Assembly (NCBI GenBank): GCA_029215795.1
Contig: JARDYH010000002.1
Location: 278,760,310-278,824,309, forward strand
Direction: 5' to 3'
Length of the DNA stretch: 64,000 nt
Source of the DNA: Anniella stebbinsi
Taxonomy: Eukaryota; Chordata; Lepidosauria; Squamata; Anniellidae
Of this stretch, positions 58,395 to 64,000 are shown piece after piece. The translations under genes and the position numbers were made by a program. Each line of letters starts with the position of its first letter. The first letter of the stretch is position 1. Under the pieces are notes generated by a model. The model did not search any database, was not told the DNA's origin, and worked only from the letters and a program-made list of their open reading frames with translations.

Positions 58395-59749
58395 ATCATG
58401 TTCTAGTTTATGGCATCTGCGGATTTTAGCATACTGCAGAGAATGACAACGATGGGTGCTCCTCCTGGGCTCATGAAGATGAGGCCATGGTGATTTTGGA
58501 GGCATCCCCATAAAATCTAGGGGAATCCATGCCTTAGATACATGTTTTGTGCCATGGCAGCACCACAAAACTGGATCCATGATTTTTATAATGCAGAACA
58601 TGGACATTTTGGTGGCATCTTCTGTAAAAACAACAAAATACCATAGGATCCATGCCCCAAATCCATGTTTGTATTGTTATATATGTCGATTAACTGAAGC
58701 TCTCTTTGGGTGTTTACAACAATTAAAACTGCAGAATGCATCATAAAATACAATATAATGTTTTTATGCCATGATGGTTCTGTGAAGCATGGGAGCATGA
58801 TTTTTAGGGATTCATGTTTTTGCATCAAGCTTGCTTCGTGAAGTACAGGATCCATAATTTTAATACTTTGTGTCCATGGATATGATCTATGAATTAATTG
58901 TGGTGCATTTGTGGGGACACTCAGTTAAACTCCAGAGGACAGATAAGGATCTGTGTCTTGAATCTATGTCTGTTGCTTTATTTTTTGCCATCCTACCTCT
59001 AAGAGGTATAGAATCCATGCCACTGACATCAAAGTGCTTTGTGAATCAGCTATGATTTTGAATCTATCAGGATCAATGCCTCACATAAATGGTTCACACC
59101 ATGATGTGAAGCAGCAAATCTGGGAGTTGGGGAGAGGGGGGTATCCAACAAAAATTCAGAGGATCCATATTGATTTCTGCCTCATATCCATGTTTTCATA
59201 CCATGATGGTGTCATGAAGCCCCAAATCTATTATTTTTATGGTTCATTCCCTGGGCATGGATGTGTTCTGTGATTTGATTTAGTTTGGGGATAATCCCTG
59301 TAAAAATATTGAAGATCCATGAGGATCCACGTTCCAGATGCATGTTCTTGTTTCATGCTAGCTCTATGAATAGGGCGACCAGATTTTGGAAACCAAAATC
59401 CAGGTCCAAAGTGGCCGCCCAAAGGGGGCGTGCCCACCAACATGTCTGGCCCCCAGGGAACGAGCCCACCCGAACATAGCCTTGGTCACATGTCTGATTT
59501 CACAGCACACAATTAAGACAAACATGTATTTCCTTGTCTGAAAAGCTGTGTAGAAATAGAGAGTAGCTGTAAAGACATCAACATTATACACATTGTGATA
59601 TATACGTGAAATTGCTTTCAGGCAACATGTTTAGAATTTTATCAGGTGTCACTTGTATGCATGCAGCACCTGGTGATAGTCCCTCTTCATTACAACAGTT
59701 AAAATTGCAGGAGCCTTGCCTAGCATGATCAATGAGATACAAAAGAGGG

Positions 59750-60300
59750 CAGACATACACACCACAGGTAAAAGCAGCAGCAGTCACCACACACACCTCA
59801 TACTCACCAAAGGCAACACAAATTAAAATCTACATACCCCTGCACACTCACCCAAAGTGGGGAAAAACTCCACACCCTCCCAAAGGCAATTAAAACAACA
59901 ACCTCCCCACACACACTTAACTGGAGGGGGGATAAAAATCCATCCCCACCCTCGCCAAAGTCAAACTAATAATGACAATAATAGTAATAATCCACCCACA
60001 CAATGCAAAATAACACAAAAACATGCACACACCCATTGCAATAAAATAATATTAAAAATACAACACTCACCCACATACTCACCCAAGGAAAAATAATTAA
60101 AATCCAGACACACACCAAGGCAAAAACCAACCAACTGAACAACCACACACACTCAACCAAGACTGAAAATAAAATAAATATCCACACGTACTAGCACACT
60201 CGCCCATGGCAAACTTAATAAAAGTTTTAAAACACATCCACATACACCACCCCAATTCATCAAAATAAATGGAAAATATTAAAGAAAAGTTCACTAACAT
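59750..60300. repeat. A/C-rich degenerate minisatellite
   Basis: Variants of CACACTCACCCAAGGCAAAA followed by AATTAAAATCCACAC recur about every 50-70 bases, with few G residues on this strand. Open frames in it are low-complexity and not genes. Confidence 0.6.
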
Positions 60301-60363
60301 TCAGCTTCCTTTACTCAAATGTTTTTTAAGAGACCTAGTTCTTTTTATCTGTGTTCAAATTCA

Positions 60364-60388
60364 ACACACACACACACACACACACACC
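60364..60388. repeat. (CA)n microsatellite
   Basis: About twelve CA units inside the hAT element. Confidence 0.9.
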
Positions 60389-60429
60389 CTATAAAAAGCT
60401 TAAAAAATGTAGTTCAGCATTTTTTTTTT

Positions 60430-61680
60430 AAGAAACCCACCCTACCTGAAGAGGAGTCCTTAGAGACCCGAGAAGGCAGCCGGGTGTGTGCTGCGTTTGG
60501 AGTTGTCCCTGCTGCTGGACAACAACAATTTCTCACACCCAAGCAGCCCCAATCCAGCCGTGTGCTCCCCACGCAGCTTGACCAGCAACGGCTGGAGGAG
60601 TCCTGACTCCTAAGCAGGGCCAGGCAACCCAAAATCAAGCGGTGTGCCTGCTGTGTGGGCGTTGATAGCCACCGCTGCCCTCAGCCCAGCTGGAGGGTTG
60701 AGGCTCCTGGGGCTGCCTCCACCATGGGAGAAGCCCCAAATCAAGCGTCGTGCGCGCTGTGCAGGCGCGAACGGCCGCCACCGCCAGCCCAGCACGAGCT
60801 GAGGCAGACTGGCAACCAACGGAGCCGCGCGTACCGAACACCCCCGTCCCCCCGCTTCAGAAAAAGATGGAGACATTTGCACGGGGCAATTCCTCCTCTT
60901 CCCCCCTCGCGCTTTCCCCAACAGTTGCCCTCGTTAATGAAGCTCGACCCCAATCCCCGAAGTGAAGAACACAAGGCGGCCGCGTTCGGCGCCAAACCAG
61001 GGTGAGGGGTGGGTGTCACTACCTCAGTCTCTGTCTGTCCCCCCCGGGGTTCAGGGTCTCTCATTCTCTCTTCTGGGTTGGAAGCGAAGCGGGAGAGCAC
61101 CAGCAACAAGAACAGCCGTTTCTCTTCTTCTGCGCCACCGCCTCTGGCTCGCCTTGGCGGCGGGCGGCTTCCAAGTCTAGGAAGCATTTTGGGAAGTGAT
61201 GCAGCACGGCAGTAACACCCCCCTCCCGTCTGCGAGGAAAGGAGGTGTGTAGTGTTGAAGGCCGCCTGAAGCCTTTCCTTTTTTTTTTTTTTTTCCTTTT
61301 TTCCTCGCCTGCAGGCCTGCTATCGGCCTCCTCCTCCTGGCGCTGCTACTGCTTCCACCATCTGGTTCTTCTCCCACAAGTCTGGCGAGACCCTGGTCTC
61401 TCAAGACTTGTGCGAGAAGAACCAGATAGGAAGTGTTGTGAGACAGGGAGAGAGCTGGGAGCAGGAGCAGGTAAGGTCCGACTGCTCTGCCCACCTGCCC
61501 CCGCACCTTTCCTGGGGTGAGGGCGGGAGAAGAGCGAGCAAAATTCCGGTCCCCCCCCCCGCCCCTCCACCTAAAACAACCCCCCCGCGTGCCCGCGTAC
61601 CCGCCCCCCCCGCGCGGCCCGCCAGCCGCCCTCGCTGCGCTGCCCGTGCGCCCGCCCCGTGCTGCTCGCGCCGCCCGCCT
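60430..61680. other. CpG-rich interior of the hAT element
   Basis: GC-rich with degenerate internal repeats; for example CCCAAATCAAGCGTCGTGCG near 60735 resembles CCAAAATCAAGCGGTGTGCC near 60630. Many open frames exist because stop codons are rare in GC-rich DNA. None shows a protein family. It could mimic a CpG island. Confidence 0.5.
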
Positions 61681-61893
61681 GCCTCGCGCTCCTTACCTGC
61701 TGGGGTGTCCCGTCCGCTTCCCTGCAGTGCTCGGAATCTACTGAGAAACAGGCTTCGGCCTGTCTCTCAGTATTGCGCCGGGTGATGACGTCATCACCCG
61801 GCGCGCTACTGAGGGACAGGCCTCAAAGCCTGTTTCTCAGTAGAATCGAGCACCGGAGGGAAGCGGACGCCCCTGCGGGTAAGGAGCGTGAGG
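61681..61893. repeat. Long palindrome with perfect TGACGTCA centre
   Basis: The arms run from GCCTCGCGCTCCTTACC to GGTAAGGAGCGTGAGGC. The central 30 bases (61775-61804) are perfectly palindromic around TGACGTCA (61786-61793). CTACTGAGAAACAGGCTT on the left matches AAGCCTGTTTCTCAGTAG on the right. Confidence 0.8.
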
Positions 61894-62289
61894 CACGAGG
61901 GAGGGCACTTACCTGCTGGGGCGGCCGCTTCCCGGGCTCCTCCGCCACCACCGCCGCCGGGTCTACCGCCGCTCCTTGCTTGCTGCCACCGCCGCGTGAC
62001 CCCCCGCCACCCCGGTTTGCCCCCCCTGCCCCCCGGTTGGGCCGGTTCGCCCCAAGTTTCCCGGTTAGGACCGGGAAACCCCGGGCCAACTGGTCACCCT
62101 ATCTATGAAGTACTGGTTCTGTATTTTTTACGGTTCACACTGTTGTCACCAATATAGTCCAGAGGATCTGAGATGATTATGCCTTAAATCCATAATTGTG
62201 TTCCATAGTGGCACCAGGATCATGAGAACTGTGATTTTATGGTTTGATCTATGGCCATGCATGTGATATGAGAGATGACTGTGGATGTA

Positions 62290-62515
62290 CTGCTTATAGT
62301 TTGGATTTTTTTTTTATTATATGTATTTTAAATGTTTTAAAATGTTTTAAATATTTTAAAACTGTACTATGTTTAATTATATTTTTAATTTTTGTATATC
62401 TCTATTTGTTTTAACTGTACATGTTTTAATTTGTAAGCTGCCTTGGGTCCCAGTATTGAGAAAAAGGTGGGATATAAATAATAATAATGATAATAATAAT
62501 AATAATAGTGGTTTT
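62290..62515 (+). mobile_element. LINE 3' tail with AAT microsatellite
   Basis: An AT-rich 3' untranslated-like stretch ending GTAAGCTGCCTTGGGTCCCA, then AAAAAGGTGGGATATAAATA and (ATA)n. This is the common 3' end of reptile L2/CR1-like LINEs. A second short tail lies at 62633-62700. Confidence 0.6.
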
Positions 62516-63035
62516 TGATGCATCCCATGTAAAAATCATGAGGATCCGTGCAGATCTGTAAAATACATGCATTATTTTGCGCATGAATGTTTTTGTGCCA
62601 TGATGGTGTTGTGACATGGCAAATCTCTGAATTTTATTTATTTATTTATTTATTACATTACTATGCCACTTAATAGCCAAAGCTTTCTGGGTGGTTGGTT
62701 TTATTGTGCAATCCACAGAGAAGGATGTGTTCTGTGATCTGATGGTGTTTGGTTTGATTATAAGAACCAAGAGGATCCATATGGATCCATTCCTCAGATC
62801 CATGTTTTTTGTGCTGCAGTGGCATCAAGTGGCAGATTCATGATTTTCCTGTTTCAGTCCCTGGAGGCACATGTGCTCTGTGATGTGATGATGGTTTGGG
62901 GGGCTTTCCGTGTAAAATCATGAGGATCCATCAGGATCCGTGCCTTGTATCTAAGTTTTTGTGCTGTGAAGGTGCCCACAAGTGGCGGAGCTGTGGTTTT
63001 CATGGTTCAGTCTGTGGTGGCAGATGTACTCTGTG

Positions 63036-63036
<1 letters not shown>

Positions 63037-63066
<30 letters not shown>
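63037..63066. repeat. (TG)n microsatellite
   Basis: About fourteen TG units grown from a TGTGATGTG motif of the surrounding satellite unit. Confidence 0.85.
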
Positions 63067-63073
<7 letters not shown>

Positions 63074-63120
63074 GTGGTTTGGAGGATTTTCCATGTAAAA
63101 ACCATGTGAATCCATAGGAT

Positions 63121-63608
63121 TTCCTGCTGAGAGCAAAATCAGCCCTCTGCCTCCCTCCATTTCTGATCCAGTTCCAGCACAGATGGACTCCTGCTATGTG
63201 CACAGACTTTGCTCCTCCCGCCCTTGTCTATTGGGTGGGGAGAAAGATAAGTCATCTCAGCCCATCACCTATTCCTTCTTGAGTTATCCTAGCTCCCATT
63301 GAAATATGTCACTAGAATGTTACTGGTTATTAAAAGTCTATCATCAGAGCTTAAGTAGTATTACCCCCAGCATCTGCATGATAGTGCTTCTTACAGAAAT
63401 TGTACAATCAAGAATTAAAGAGTTGGAAGGGATCCTGAATCTCTTTGTATTCAGAACAACTGATTTGTTAGGGATCCTTAAAAGGTCATTTAGGCTAACC
63501 CCAAGCTCATAACAATATTGTTTTGAGCTTTCTGGACACCATGGCACACAACCTGGAGAAATAAATATGCTGTACTTGCCTCACATAGGATGCTACATTG
63601 ATATTAAG
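63121..63608. other. Right flank of the array
   Basis: A weak CR1-like 3' end may lie near 63405-63510 (AGAGTTGGAAGGGATCCTGA, then GGTCATTTAGGCTAACCCCA). No exon was recognised. Confidence 0.35.
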
Positions 63609-63964
63609 GCTGCCTCTACAAGAGAGGTTTAATGCTCTTTCAAGGCGCTTTTAAAAAATTACCTCTACAAGAATGGAGCGCAAATTGGGCGTAGAGGCGC
63701 GTTATCTCTCCGATTATGCGCATTATCGAATGCGCGTTAAACAGCGAGTTTTATTTTGCTCCGGCCGTTAAAGCGCATTTTGCCTATGTGAACAAGCGCT
63801 TATGCGCATTAACTGCTTGTAAAGCGCATTTTGGTCATCCCTTAATGCACTTTGCCGCCTCTCGCCGCCTCTCGTGCAGAGGTAATAGGCGTAAATGCGC
63901 TTCAGCGATTATGCGCATAATCGCCTAACCAGGCGCAAAAGCGAATCCTTGTAGAGGGGACCTA
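63609..63964. repeat. CpG/GCGC-rich interspersed element, copy 2
   Basis: Homologous along its length to 6611-6952. It carries repeated TGCGCA and AAAGCGCATTTTG phrases and inverted ends GCCTCTACAAGAG and CTTGTAGAGGGGACC. It is the better-preserved copy. Confidence 0.7.
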
Positions 63965-64000
63965 AGTGCTATTTATTTCACTGACCTAATCCAGTATAGC

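Larger units (their letters stand above)
59371..62101. mobile_element. 2,731-bp non-autonomous hAT element
   Basis: Inverted ends TAGGGCGACCAG and CTGGTCACCCTA (one mismatch) and a perfect 8-bp duplication TCTATGAA (59363-59370 and 62102-62109) define it. Inside are a fragment of the 320-bp MITE family (about 59635-59735), an A/C-rich minisatellite, a CpG-rich region and a long palindrome. No transposase frame was recognised. Confidence 0.85.
58395..63120. repeat. Decayed tandem array, about 150-bp unit, interrupted
   Basis: A phrase like GAGGATCCATGAGGATCCAT, then GCCTCAGATCCATG, GTGCCATGATGGTGTCATGAAG and CTGTGATTTGATTTGGTTTGG, recurs in order at about 58521, 58643, 58931, 59060, 59158, 59308, 62161, 62538, 62771, 62921 and 63105. 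Intact neighbours (59158 to 59308 and 62771 to 62921) are about 150 bp apart. A hAT element (59371-62101) and LINE tails (58685-58765, 62290-62515, 62633-62700) break the array. Confidence 0.7.

Noticed and set aside
59857..60300. Low-complexity frames rich in H, T, P, N or V, W, F
   Set aside because: They are translations of the A/C minisatellite.
60430..62100. CpG island as a possible MYOF promoter
   Set aside because: Human synteny made this tempting, but the region is bounded by transposon ends and target duplications. No MYOF first exon was found.
60610..62157. Many 60-149-codon open frames in the CpG-rich stretch
   Set aside because: They lie inside the hAT element, stop codons are rare in such DNA, and no frame shows a protein family or transposase motif.
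58395..63120. A CRISPR-like array
   Set aside because: This is a vertebrate nuclear sequence. The repeats are about 150 bp and diverged, without short identical repeats and unique spacers.

Overview
This window is vertebrate nuclear DNA, most probably from a squamate reptile (lizard-like). It holds three intron-rich protein genes in the conserved order RBP4-type lipocalin (+), FFAR4 (-), CEP55 (-), which matches the human 10q23.33 neighbourhood read in the opposite direction. CR1 and L2-like LINE ends, tRNA-derived SINEs and very many short palindromic DNA-transposon relics also fit a squamate. The species cannot be named from the sequence. All exon boundaries were placed by hand from splice signals, reading phase and remembered family sequences. 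No transcript or alignment data were available.

Layout. 1-2.1 kb: flank and TATA promoter of the lipocalin gene. 2.1-10 kb: the RBP4-type gene, with five coding exons giving a 200-residue secreted protein. 10-14 kb: intergenic, holding a SINE split by a solo LTR and several MITEs. 14-29 kb: FFAR4 (GPR120), three coding exons, 355 residues, first exon in a CpG-rich block. 29-37.6 kb: intergenic and repeat-rich, with one LTR candidate. 37.6-54.3 kb: CEP55, eight coding exons, 452 or 456 residues, with a small untranslated exon near 55.55 kb and a CpG-rich promoter near 56.5 kb. 57-64 kb: no coding exon recognised. This last part is a decayed tandem array of about 150-bp units, split by a 2.73-kb hAT-type element with an 8-bp target duplication.

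The genes do not form one pathway. The lipocalin carries retinoid or a similar ligand outside the cell, FFAR4 is a long-chain fatty-acid receptor at the plasma membrane, and CEP55 recruits ESCRT factors to the midbody in cytokinesis. They are linked by old synteny only. RBP4 and FFAR4 converge (3' ends facing). CEP55 and FFAR4 run in the same direction.

I found no convincing new biological system. The strongest leads are: the lipocalin has diverged where RBP4 touches transthyretin and has gained a glycosylation sequon, so it may be a paralogue with a changed job; one CEP55 exon has lost the AG where homology places its acceptor, with an in-frame AG 12 bases downstream; the satellite array and its large hAT insertion; and a long palindrome with a perfect TGACGTCA core inside that hAT element.
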